Source: CAZJNX01 sp964547415 (GTDB lineage: Bacteria > Pseudomonadota > Alphaproteobacteria > Rhizobiales > Amorphaceae). Taken from it: 11,315 nucleotides of DNA. The notes under the pieces were generated by a model, which ran no database searches, was not told the origin of the DNA, and saw nothing but the letters and a program-made list of their open reading frames with translations. This document shows positions 1 through 6,543 of this stretch, in pieces. Every line of letters begins with the position of its first letter. Within the stretch, counting starts at the first letter, position 1. The translations under genes and the position numbers were made by a program. Location of the stretch: the NCBI GenBank assembly GCA_964547415.1, contig CAZJNX010000159.1, positions 1-11,315 of the forward strand, read 5' to 3'.

Positions 1-232
1 CAAGCACGAGATCGTGCTCGCCATCATCGGCGGCCTGTTCGTCCTCGAGGCGCTGTCCGTGATCATCCAGGTCGCGAGCTACAAGCTCACGGGCAAGCGT
101 GTCTTCAGGATGGCGCCGATCCACCATCACTTCGAGAAGCTGGGCTGGACCGAGCCGCAGGTGGTGATCCGCTTCTGGATCATCTCGGTGGTGCTCGCCC
201 TCGTCGGCCTGTCCACGCTGAAACTGAGGTGA
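1..232 (+). CDS. mraY: Phospho-N-acetylmuramoyl-pentapeptide-transferase, C-terminal end (partial)
   Basis: This is the last 77 codons of MraY; the 5' end lies outside the window. MraY is the polytopic inner-membrane enzyme that transfers phospho-MurNAc-pentapeptide from UDP to undecaprenyl phosphate, giving lipid I. The fragment shows a hydrophobic helix (EIVLAIIGGLFVLEALSVII, from position 8), then a cytoplasmic loop with the family's MAPIHHHFE motif (about 110-136) and a last hydrophobic helix (VIRFWIISVVLALVGLS) ending in TLKLR and TGA at 230-232. The HHHFE loop is a known active-site element of the MraY family. Its position directly upstream of murD is the usual dcw order. Nothing in the visible part looks damaged. 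Confidence 0.96.
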   Translation, partial: KHEIVLAIIGGLFVLEALSVIIQVASYKLTGKRVFRMAPIHHHFEKLGWTEPQVVIRFWIISVVLALVGLSTLKLR

Positions 233-278
233 GGCGATGAGGCCCGTTCCGGCCCCCGCCCGCGGGGACCGCCGATGA
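233..278 (+). promoter_or_regulatory. mraY-murD spacer with possible 13-codon leader ORF and hairpin over the murD ribosome site
   Basis: The spacer holds an ATG at 237, four bases after the mraY stop, with GAGG at 226-229 in Shine-Dalgarno position. This opens a 13-codon frame (MRPVPAPARGDRR) whose TGA at 276-278 overlaps the murD ATG as ATGA. Within it CCCCG (254-258) can pair with CGGGG (263-267) around a 4-nt loop. The right arm contains the only purine run (GGGGA, 264-268) that could serve murD. Inference: a ribosome leaving mraY could reinitiate at 237, open the hairpin and hand over to murD. It may equally be a chance frame in GC-rich sequence. Confidence 0.3.
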
Positions 279-1681
279 TCCCGGTCACCACCTTCGCCGG
301 GCGCAGGATAGCCGTCTTCGGCCTCGGCGGGTCGGGGATGACGGCCGCCCACGCGCTCGCCGCGGGCGGGGCCGAGATCGCCGTCTTCGACGACGACCGG
401 GCCCGCTGCGAGGCGGCCTGGAACGAGGGGCTGCCCGTCGGGGACCTGCGCGTCGCCGACTTCACCGGCTTCGACGCCCTCGTGCTGTCGCCGGGCGTCC
501 CCCTCACCCACCCGGCGCCCCACTGGACGGTGCGGAAGGCGGCCGAGGCGGGCATCGAGATCATCGGGGACATCGAGCTGTTCGACCGGGAGCGGCGGGC
601 CGTGTTCCCGTCGGTGCGGCTCCTCGCCGTCACCGGCACCAACGGCAAGTCCACCACGACGGCCCTCGCCGCCCATCTCCTCGCCGCCGCGGGGCGCGCG
701 GTCGCCGTCGGCGGCAACATCGGCGCGCCCGCCCTCGGGCTCGAGGTGCCGGCGCCGGACGGCGTCGTCGTCCTCGAGTGCTCGTCCTTCCAGATCGACC
801 TCACCCGCACCCTCCGGCCGGACGTCGGCGTCCACCTCAACCTGTCGGCGGACCACCTCGACCGGCACGGCACCATGGCGAACTACGCCGCCGTCAAGGA
901 GCGGCTCGTGGCGAAGAGCGCGGTCGCCGTCGTGGGCGCGGACGATGCCATGTCCGCGGCGATCGGCGCCCGCCTCGCCTTCGCGGGCAAGCCCGTCCTG
1001 TCGGTCTCCGCCCGGGGGCCGGTGGGCGACGGGGTGGCGGCGGAGGGCACGCGCCTCGTGCGCTACCGGCAGGGGCAGGGCGAGGCGATCGGCGACCTCG
1101 CCGGGATCCCCTCCCTGCGCGGCGCCCACAACGGGCAGAACGCGGCCGCCGCCGTCGCGGCGCTTCTCGCCCTCGGCCTCGCGCCGGAGGCGGCGACGGC
1201 GGGACTTTGCAGCTTTCCGGGCCTTCCCCACCGGCTCGAGCAGGTCGCCGACAGGAACGGCGTCCTCTTCCTCAACGACTCCAAGGCGACCAACGCGGAA
1301 AGTGCGCGCCAGGCGCTCGCCGCCTTCGATGACGTCCTGTGGATCGCGGGGGGGCGGGCGAAGGAGGGCGGGATAACCGGGCTGTCGGACCTCTTTCCGC
1401 GGATCCGGAAAGCCTATCTCATCGGCGAATCTGCTAACGACTTCGCTAGGACGCTCGAAGGGCAGGCGCCCTATCTCGTCTCGGGCACCCTCGAGGCGGC
1501 CGTCGCCGCGGCCGCCCGGGACGCGGCGGAAGCCGTACGGTCCGAAGGCAAGGCGCCGGTGGTGCTCCTGTCGCCCGCGTGCGCGTCGTACGACCAGTTC
1601 CGGAACTTCGAGGCGCGCGGCGAGGTCTTTCGCGCCGCCGTCCTCGCGGCGACGGACGACCGGACCTCGGGTGGATCATGA
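275..1681 (+). CDS. murD: UDP-N-acetylmuramoyl-L-alanine--D-glutamate ligase
   Basis: MurD is a cytoplasmic ATP-dependent Mur ligase that adds D-glutamate to UDP-MurNAc-L-Ala. The product is 468 residues, a usual length. Domain order is visible: an N-terminal dinucleotide-like loop GLGGSGM (16-22) for the UDP substrate, the central ATPase P-loop GTNGKST (121-127), the LECSSFQ motif (167-173), NLSADHLDRHG (189-199) with Lys208 placed like the carbamylated lysine of the family, HNGQNA (285-290), FPGLPHRLE (314-322), NDSKATN (334-340), and a C-terminal domain ending with SPACASYDQFRNFEARGE. The ATG at 275 is chosen because the nucleotide-binding strand begins about ten residues later, as in homologues. 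A short run of A/T-ending and rare codons (about 1372-1455) stands out against the rest of the gene. The last codon overlaps ftsW by ATGA. Confidence 0.97.
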   Translation: MIPVTTFAGRRIAVFGLGGSGMTAAHALAAGGAEIAVFDDDRARCEAAWNEGLPVGDLRVADFTGFDALVLSPGVPLTHPAPHWTVRKAAEAGIEIIGDIELFDRERRAVFPSVRLLAVTGTNGKSTTTALAAHLLAAAGRAVAVGGNIGAPALGLEVPAPDGVVVLECSSFQIDLTRTLRPDVGVHLNLSADHLDRHGTMANYAAVKERLVAKSAVAVVGADDAMSAAIGARLAFAGKPVLSVSARGPVGDGVAAEGTRLVRYRQGQGEAIGDLAGIPSLRGAHNGQNAAAAVAALLALGLAPEAATAGLCSFPGLPHRLEQVADRNGVLFLNDSKATNAESARQALAAFDDVLWIAGGRAKEGGITGLSDLFPRIRKAYLIGESANDFARTLEGQAPYLVSGTLEAAVAAAARDAAEAVRSEGKAPVVLLSPACASYDQFRNFEARGEVFRAAVLAATDDRTSGGS

Positions 1682-2895
1682 TCAGCCGCGCCGACCGCAG
1701 CGCCTTTGCCGAGTGGTGGTGGACCGTCGACCGGGTGCTGATCGCCAGCCTCGTCCTCCTGGTGGCGGCGGGGATCGTGGTGTCCCTGTCGGCGAGCCCG
1801 CCCGTGGCCGAGCGGCTGGGCCTCCCGGCGAGCCACTTCACCCTGCGCCACGTCCTGTTCGCCGTTCCCGCCCTCGTCCTGATGATCGGCCTGTCGTTCC
1901 TGACGCCGCGACAGGTGCGTCTGGCGGCCCTCGCCCTGTTCGGCCTCGCCCTCGTCCTCACCATCGCCACCCTGTTCGTCGGCATGGAGGCGAAGGGGGC
2001 GCGGCGCTGGCTCTACCTCGGCGGCTTCTCGCTGCAGCCTGCCGAGTTCGTGAAACCGGCGTTCGTGGTGCTCGTCGCCTTCCTGTTCGCGGAAGGCACG
2101 CGCCGGCCGGAGGTGCCGGGCCGGCTTCTCGCGATCTTCCTCCTCGCCATGGTGGTGGCCCCGCTCATCGCCCAGCCGGACTTCGGCCAGGCGATGCTGG
2201 TGGGGATCGTCTGGTGCGCCATGTTCTTCCTCGCCGGCATGGCATGGCGCTGGGTGTTCGCCATCGGCCTCACGGGCCTCGCCGGGCTCGCTGCGGCCTA
2301 CTGGCACTTCCCCCACGTCGGGGGGCGGATCGACCGGTTCCTCGACCCGTCGTCGGGCGACACCTACCAGATCGACACGGCCATCGCCTCGTTCGTGCGG
2401 GGCGGCTGGTTCGGCGAGGGCCCGGGCGAGGGGGACATGAAGCGCATCCTGCCCGACGCCCACACGGACTTCGTCTTCGCGGTCACGGCCGAGGAGTTCG
2501 GGATCGTCGCGTGCGCCGCGCTGGTCCTCCTCATCGGGTTCATCGTGCTGCGCGGCCTCGCCCACGCGACGCGCGAGCGGGACGGGTTCGCGAGCCTTGC
2601 CATCGGCGGGCTCGTGGTCCTGTTCGGTGTCCAGGCCTCCATCAACATGGCGGTGAACCTCCACCTGATCCCGTCGAAGGGAATGACGCTCCCGTTCGTG
2701 TCCTACGGCGGCTCGTCCATGCTGGCGGTCGCCATCGGCATGGGCTTCGTGCTCGCCCTGTCGCGCCGGCGGCCGCGGCCGATCCGCTTCACCGCATACG
2801 ACCCGGAGCGCGCCTTTCCCGAGCGCGCCCCGCCGGCCCCTCCCCGTCCCCGGACGGCGCGCACGACGGACGACCCCGTCGGGGCGGGCGCATGA
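1678..2895 (+). CDS. ftsW: Septal peptidoglycan polymerase FtsW (SEDS family)
   Basis: FtsW is the integral-membrane glycosyltransferase that polymerises lipid II at the division site with its partner class B PBP (FtsI, not in this window). The product has 405 residues, with about ten hydrophobic segments from residue 20 to 362. SEDS signatures are clear: KGARRWLYLGGFSLQPAEFVKP (106-127 region), QPDFGQ (166-171), the FLDPSSGDTYQ loop (221-231), LPDAHTDFVFA (258-268) whose Asp264 aligns with the catalytic aspartate of SEDS proteins, and the C-terminal IPSKGMTLPFVSYGGSS (331-347). The frame stays open further upstream, but the ATG at 1678 overlaps the murD TGA as ATGA and gives the expected short cytoplasmic N-terminus. 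The C-terminal tail after residue 365 is Pro/Arg-rich and cytoplasmic. Its stop overlaps the next ATG at 2892. Confidence 0.97.
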   Translation: MISRADRSAFAEWWWTVDRVLIASLVLLVAAGIVVSLSASPPVAERLGLPASHFTLRHVLFAVPALVLMIGLSFLTPRQVRLAALALFGLALVLTIATLFVGMEAKGARRWLYLGGFSLQPAEFVKPAFVVLVAFLFAEGTRRPEVPGRLLAIFLLAMVVAPLIAQPDFGQAMLVGIVWCAMFFLAGMAWRWVFAIGLTGLAGLAAAYWHFPHVGGRIDRFLDPSSGDTYQIDTAIASFVRGGWFGEGPGEGDMKRILPDAHTDFVFAVTAEEFGIVACAALVLLIGFIVLRGLAHATRERDGFASLAIGGLVVLFGVQASINMAVNLHLIPSKGMTLPFVSYGGSSMLAVAIGMGFVLALSRRRPRPIRFTAYDPERAFPERAPPAPPRPRTARTTDDPVGAGA

Positions 2896-4007
2896 TGCCG
2901 CGTCCCCTCTTGAAACGGCAACGCCCGCAGGCTCGGCCGGCGATCGCCCGGGGCGACGCCCGGACACCGGCGCCGCCCCATCGCCCGTCGCGGAACGTGA
3001 CCGCCGGTGCCGACGACGTCCCTGCGCACCACGCGGCCCATAAGCGCCGGCCGACGCGGGGCGACCCGCCCGGCGCACATCGCCCGCGGCACGCCGCGCC
3101 CGGCGCGTCTCACCCGCCGCGCACCGCACCCGGCGCACCTCGCCCGCGGCAGATGGCGCCCGGCGCGCCTCGCCCGCGGCGCATCGCGCCCCGCCCGTCT
3201 CACCCGCCGCGCACGGCGCCCGGCGCACCTCGCCCGCGGCACCCTGGGCCCGGCGCTTCTCATCCGCAGCGCACAGCGCCCGGCGCACCTCGCCCGCGGC
3301 ACCCTGGGCCTGGCGCTTCTCATCCGCAGCGCACAGCGCCCGGCGCACCTCGCCCGCGGCACCCCGGGCCCTGCGCGTCCTACCCGCCGCGCACCGCGCC
3401 CGGCGCACCTCGCCGGCGGCACACCGTGCCCTGTGCGTCCCACCCGCCGCGCACCGCGCCCGGCGCACCTCGCCGGCGGCACACCGTGCCCTGCGCGTCC
3501 CACCCGCCGCGCACCGCGCCCGGCGCGCCTCGCCGGCGGCACACCGTGCCCTGCGCGTCTCACCCGCCGCGCACCGCGCCCGGCGCACCTCGCCGGCGGC
3601 ACACCGTGCCCTGCGCGTCCCACCCGCCGCGCACCGCGCCCGGCGCGCCTCGCCGGCGGCACACCGTGCCCTGCGCGTCTCACCCGCCGCGCACCGCGCC
3701 CGGCGCGCCGCATCCGCGGCACCCCGCGCCCTGCGCGCCTCATCCGCGGCACATCGCACACTGCGCGTCCCACCCGCCGCGGAACGCGGGCGCGTCTCAC
3801 CCGCGGCGCACCGCCCACGGCGCGCCTCGCCCGCGGCACGCCCTGTCCCGCAGACGTTCCAAGCGGCTGACGCCGGGCTCGGGGGCGGCACGCACCCACC
3901 CGTCGCGCCCGCTGCACGCGGCACACTCGAGGCCGGTGACGGCCTCGCCGGCCGCCGCGAGCATTCCGCCGGCAGCAGACGACCGGCGCCGGGAGCGACT
4001 GCCATGA
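2892..4007 (+). CDS. Hypothetical repeat protein, Pro/Arg/Ala/His-rich, inserted between ftsW and murG
   Basis: I do not recognise this protein. The frame encodes 371 residues. Its ATG (2892; a second in-frame ATG at 2895) overlaps the ftsW stop as ATGA, and its TGA (4005-4007) overlaps the murG ATG as ATGA. Residues 1-60 are a non-repetitive basic leader (MMPRPLLKRQRPQARP...). Residues about 61-315 are 20-residue repeats, each two 10-residue halves, consensus APGAPRRRHTVPCASHPPRT in the late units. Residues 316-371 are a non-repetitive tail. No Asp or Glu occurs from residue 59 to 362. Eight Cys occur, one per late repeat. There is no signal peptide or membrane helix, and disorder is expected. 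In both flanks the third codon position is about 85% G+C, as for a gene here. In the repeats it is lower (13/20 in the unit 3216-3275), which is unlike the neighbours. Upstream there is only a weak GGGGCGGG as ribosome site. It may be a coupled accessory gene or a fortuitously open repeat tract. Confidence 0.45.
   Translation: MMPRPLLKRQRPQARPAIARGDARTPAPPHRPSRNVTAGADDVPAHHAAHKRRPTRGDPPGAHRPRHAAPGASHPPRTAPGAPRPRQMAPGAPRPRRIAPRPSHPPRTAPGAPRPRHPGPGASHPQRTAPGAPRPRHPGPGASHPQRTAPGAPRPRHPGPCASYPPRTAPGAPRRRHTVPCASHPPRTAPGAPRRRHTVPCASHPPRTAPGAPRRRHTVPCASHPPRTAPGAPRRRHTVPCASHPPRTAPGAPRRRHTVPCASHPPRTAPGAPHPRHPAPCAPHPRHIAHCASHPPRNAGASHPRRTAHGAPRPRHALSRRRSKRLTPGSGAARTHPSRPLHAAHSRPVTASPAAASIPPAADDRRRERLP
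3061..3840 (+). repeat. 60-bp tandem repeat array (13 units, each two degenerate 30-bp halves)
   Basis: The period is exactly 60 bp over about 780 bp. Each unit is two related 30-bp halves, one around cccggcgcacctcgccggcg and one around ctgcgcgtcccacccgccgc. Units 3241-3300 and 3301-3360 differ at one base (3251 C, 3311 T). Units 3481-3540 and 3601-3660 are identical, and the exact match continues as 106 bp (3481-3586 equals 3601-3706), showing a recent 120-bp duplication. Units before 3240 and after 3706 are more diverged, as expected for an array growing from the middle. The one clear indel, near 3781-3790, removes three bases and keeps the reading frame. There are no spacers, so this is not a CRISPR array. 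Confidence 0.95.
3991..3995 (+). promoter_or_regulatory. Ribosome binding site of murG
   Basis: GGGAG lies 8 nt before the ATG at 4004. It lies outside the repeat array in the non-repetitive tail of the upstream frame, so murG has its own initiation signal despite the insert. Confidence 0.6.
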
Positions 4008-5128
4008 GGACCGTCCTCCTGTGCGCCGGCGGGACCGGCGGGCACCTGTTTCCGGCCGAGGCGCTCAGGGCCGAGCTCGCGCGGCGAGGGCACCCGGTGG
4101 CGCTCGTGACCGACCCGCGGGCGCAGGCCCTCGAGACGGGCTTTCCGCCCGAGGCCGTCCACATCGTGCCGTCGGCCACCTTCCGTTCCGGACGGATCGG
4201 CGACCGGATCGACACCCTCGTTCGCCTCGCCATCGGCTACTTCAAGGCCCTCCTCCTCATCGCGCGCCTGCGGCCCGCCGCCGTCGTCGGCTTCGGCGGG
4301 TACCCGACGCTGCCGCCGCTGATGGCCGCCCGCACCCTGTGGCGCCCCACCGTCGTCCACGAGGCGAACGCCGTCGCCGGGCGGGCCAACCGGCTGCTCG
4401 CCCGCCTCTGCCCCGTCGCCACCGCGTTCCCGGTGGTGAAGGGGCTTAAGGGCGCGCGCGTGCCCCCCGTGCAGACCGGCCTGCCCGTGCGCCCCGCCGT
4501 CCTCCACGTAGCAGGCGCGGTTTACCCGGAGCTTGCGCCGGACGGGCGTTTTCGCCTGCTCGCGTTCGGCGGCAGCCAGGGCGCCCGCGTCCTCGCCGAC
4601 GTGGTGCCCGCCGCCCTCGCCGCGCTCCCCGAGGCGCTGCGCGCGCGCATCGACCTCGTCCAGCAGTGCCGGCCGGAAGACCTCGACCGGGTGCGCGCCG
4701 CCCTCGCCGCTGCGGGGCTGGAGGCCGAGCTCGCCCCCTTCTTCTCCGACCTGCCCGCGCGGATCGCGGCGAGCCACCTCGTCGTCTCCCGCTCGGGCGC
4801 CTCCACCGTCGCCGAGCTCGCCACCGTCGGCCGGCCCGCGATCCTCGTGCCCCTCCCCCACGCCGTCGACCAGGACCAGGCCCACAACGCGAAGGCCTTC
4901 GAAACGGCGGGCGGCGGCCTCACGATCCCGCAGGGCGACTTCACGCCGGCGCGCCTCGCCGCCGAGATCGAGGCCCTCGCGGGCGACGCGGCGCGCCTTG
5001 CGAAGGCCGCCGAGGCGGCGCGGGCGCTCGCCGAGGACGACGCGGCGGCGCGGCTCGCCGACCTCGTGGAGGCGGTGATCGCCGGGCGCGCCGCCCTCGA
5101 TCGCCTCAGGAAGGAGGCCTCGAAATGA
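4004..5128 (+). CDS. murG: Lipid II synthase MurG (UDP-GlcNAc:undecaprenyl-PP-MurNAc-pentapeptide transferase)
   Basis: MurG is a peripheral inner-membrane GT-B glycosyltransferase that adds GlcNAc to lipid I, giving lipid II. The 374-residue product has both Rossmann halves. The N-terminal one carries GGTGGHLFPA (9-18, Thr11 and His14), VGFGGYP (95-101, Tyr100) and HEANAVAGRAN (119-129). The C-terminal one carries FGGSQGA (188-194) and SRSGASTVAE (262-271), which binds UDP-GlcNAc, then HAVDQDQAHNA (286-296) with Gln292 and Asn295. These match conserved positions of E. coli MurG. The common Gln in HEQN is Ala121 here, while the neighbouring His, Glu and Asn are kept. The ATG at 4004 is supported by GGGAG 8 nt upstream and by the glycine-rich loop starting at residue 9. 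In most related clusters this gene follows ftsW directly; here 1.1 kb separates them. Confidence 0.97.
   Translation: MRTVLLCAGGTGGHLFPAEALRAELARRGHPVALVTDPRAQALETGFPPEAVHIVPSATFRSGRIGDRIDTLVRLAIGYFKALLLIARLRPAAVVGFGGYPTLPPLMAARTLWRPTVVHEANAVAGRANRLLARLCPVATAFPVVKGLKGARVPPVQTGLPVRPAVLHVAGAVYPELAPDGRFRLLAFGGSQGARVLADVVPAALAALPEALRARIDLVQQCRPEDLDRVRAALAAAGLEAELAPFFSDLPARIAASHLVVSRSGASTVAELATVGRPAILVPLPHAVDQDQAHNAKAFETAGGGLTIPQGDFTPARLAAEIEALAGDAARLAKAAEAARALAEDDAAARLADLVEAVIAGRAALDRLRKEASK
5111..5117 (+). promoter_or_regulatory. Strong Shine-Dalgarno of murC
   Basis: AAGGAGG inside the end of murG, 7 nt before the ATG at 5125. This spacing decides for the ATG at 5125 over the in-frame ATG at 5131, which would be 13 nt away. 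Confidence 0.75.
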
Positions 5129-6543
5129 AGATGAGCGCCGACATCGGGCCGGTCCACTTCGTCGGCATCGGCGGCATCGGCATGAGCGGCATCGCCGAGG
5201 TGCTCCACAACCTCGGCTACCAGGTGCAGGGCTCCGACATCGCCGACAGCGCCAACGTCAAGCGCCTGCGCGACAAGGGCATCCCGGTCGCGATCGGCCA
5301 CGACGCCGGCAACCTCGGGCGCGCCACGGTGGTGGTCGTCTCCTCCGCGGTGAAGCGGGACAACCCGGAGCTCGCCGCCGCCCGCGACCGGCTGATCCCG
5401 GTGGTGCGGCGGGCGGAGATGCTCGCCGAGCTCATGCGGCTCAAGCAGTCGATCGCCGTCGGCGGCACCCACGGCAAGACGACAACCACCTCCCTCGTCG
5501 CCGCGCTCCTCGAGGCGGGCGGGCTCGACCCCACCGTCATCAACGGCGGCATCATCAACGCCTACGGGACCAACGCCCGCCTCGGCGAGGGCGAGTGGAT
5601 GGTGGTGGAGGCCGACGAATCGGACGGCACCTTCGTGAAGCTGCCCGCCGACATCGCCATCGTCACCAACATCGACCCGGAGCACCTCGACCACTACGGC
5701 AGCTTCGAGGCGGTCACCGCCGCCTTCGAGCAGTTCGTGGAGAACGTGCCGTTCTACGGCTTCGCCGTCATGTGCCTCGACGACACGGACGTGCAGGCCA
5801 TGGTTGGCCGGATCGAGGACCGACGGATCATCACCTACGGCGCCAACCCCCAGGCGGACGTGCGCTTCCGGGACGTGGCGATGGCGGGGGGGCGCGCCAC
5901 CTTCTCGGTGGACCTTTACGACCGCGTGACGGGCGCCTCGCGGACGGTGGAGGACCTGTCGCTCCCGATGCCGGGCATCCACAACGTGTCGAACGCGACC
6001 GCCGCCATCGCGGTGGCCGACCGGCTCGGCATCCCGGGCGAGGCGATCCGGCGCGGTCTTGCCGGCTTCTCCGGCGTCAAGCGGCGCTTCACGCGCACGG
6101 GCAGCTGGAACGGGGTGGAGATCTTCGACGACTACGGCCACCACCCGGTGGAGATCCGCGCCGTCCTGTCGGCGGCCCGCGCGGCGACGGAGGGCCGGAT
6201 CGTCGCCGTCGTCCAGCCCCACCGCTACTCGCGCCTCAAGAGCCTGTTCGACGACTTCTGCGCCGCCTTCAACGACGCCGACACGGTGATCGTGGCCGAC
6301 GTCTACGCCGCGGGCGAGGCGCCGATCCCGGGCATCGACCGGGACGGCCTCGCCGCGGGCCTGCGCCGGCGCGGCCACCGCCACGTCGTCCCGCTCGCCG
6401 GCCCGGAGGCGCTGGCGGACGAGGTGGCGGCGGTGGCCGGGCCCGGCGACATCGTGGTGTGCCTCGGGGCGGGCTCCGTCACCCAGTGGGCGAACGCCCT
6501 GCCCGAGGCGCTCGCCCGGCGCGGAGGCACGGCCGATGGCTGA
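5125..6543 (+). CDS. murC: UDP-N-acetylmuramate--L-alanine ligase
   Basis: MurC is the first cytoplasmic Mur ligase and joins L-alanine to UDP-MurNAc using ATP. The 472-residue product has the usual three domains. The N-terminal UDP-binding loop is GIGGIGMSGIAEVL (14-27). The central ATPase has the P-loop GTHGKTTTT (114-122), EADESDGTF (162-170) and NIDPEHLDHYG (182-192). HNVSNA (286-291) leads into the C-terminal domain, where DDYGHHPVEI (335-344) and QPHRYSR (364-370) are family signatures, followed by DVYAAGEAPIPGID. The frame is open further upstream, but the ATG at 5125 overlaps the murG TGA as ATGA and has a near-perfect ribosome site. The stop lies inside the start of murB (8-nt overlap). 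Confidence 0.97.
   Translation: MKMSADIGPVHFVGIGGIGMSGIAEVLHNLGYQVQGSDIADSANVKRLRDKGIPVAIGHDAGNLGRATVVVVSSAVKRDNPELAAARDRLIPVVRRAEMLAELMRLKQSIAVGGTHGKTTTTSLVAALLEAGGLDPTVINGGIINAYGTNARLGEGEWMVVEADESDGTFVKLPADIAIVTNIDPEHLDHYGSFEAVTAAFEQFVENVPFYGFAVMCLDDTDVQAMVGRIEDRRIITYGANPQADVRFRDVAMAGGRATFSVDLYDRVTGASRTVEDLSLPMPGIHNVSNATAAIAVADRLGIPGEAIRRGLAGFSGVKRRFTRTGSWNGVEIFDDYGHHPVEIRAVLSAARAATEGRIVAVVQPHRYSRLKSLFDDFCAAFNDADTVIVADVYAAGEAPIPGIDRDGLAAGLRRRGHRHVVPLAGPEALADEVAAVAGPGDIVVCLGAGSVTQWANALPEALARRGGTADG

Noticed and set aside
1433..1452. Caulobacter-type -10 element (GCTAGGAC) in murD
   Set aside because: Seven of eight bases match GCTANAWC, but no TTGACG-like element is found at the right distance.
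3061..3840. CRISPR array
   Set aside because: The repeats are contiguous with no unique spacers, and no cas genes are present.
3007..3870. Second + frame through the repeat array, GTG start
   Set aside because: It has a gene-like composition in the repeats, but it is not coupled to a neighbour and starts and stops at arbitrary places beside the array. No separate gene called.
2896..4003. Insertion sequence or transposon as source of the ftsW-murG insert
   Set aside because: No transposase, terminal inverted repeats or target duplication seen. The content is a simple tandem array with short unique flanks.
1471..4233. Long antisense frame (920 codons) across ftsW, the repeats and the start of murG
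   Set aside because: It runs opposite to two clear genes and has no recognisable domain, and long stop-free antisense frames are expected at this G+C. Kept only as a comparison for the codon-position test in the repeats.
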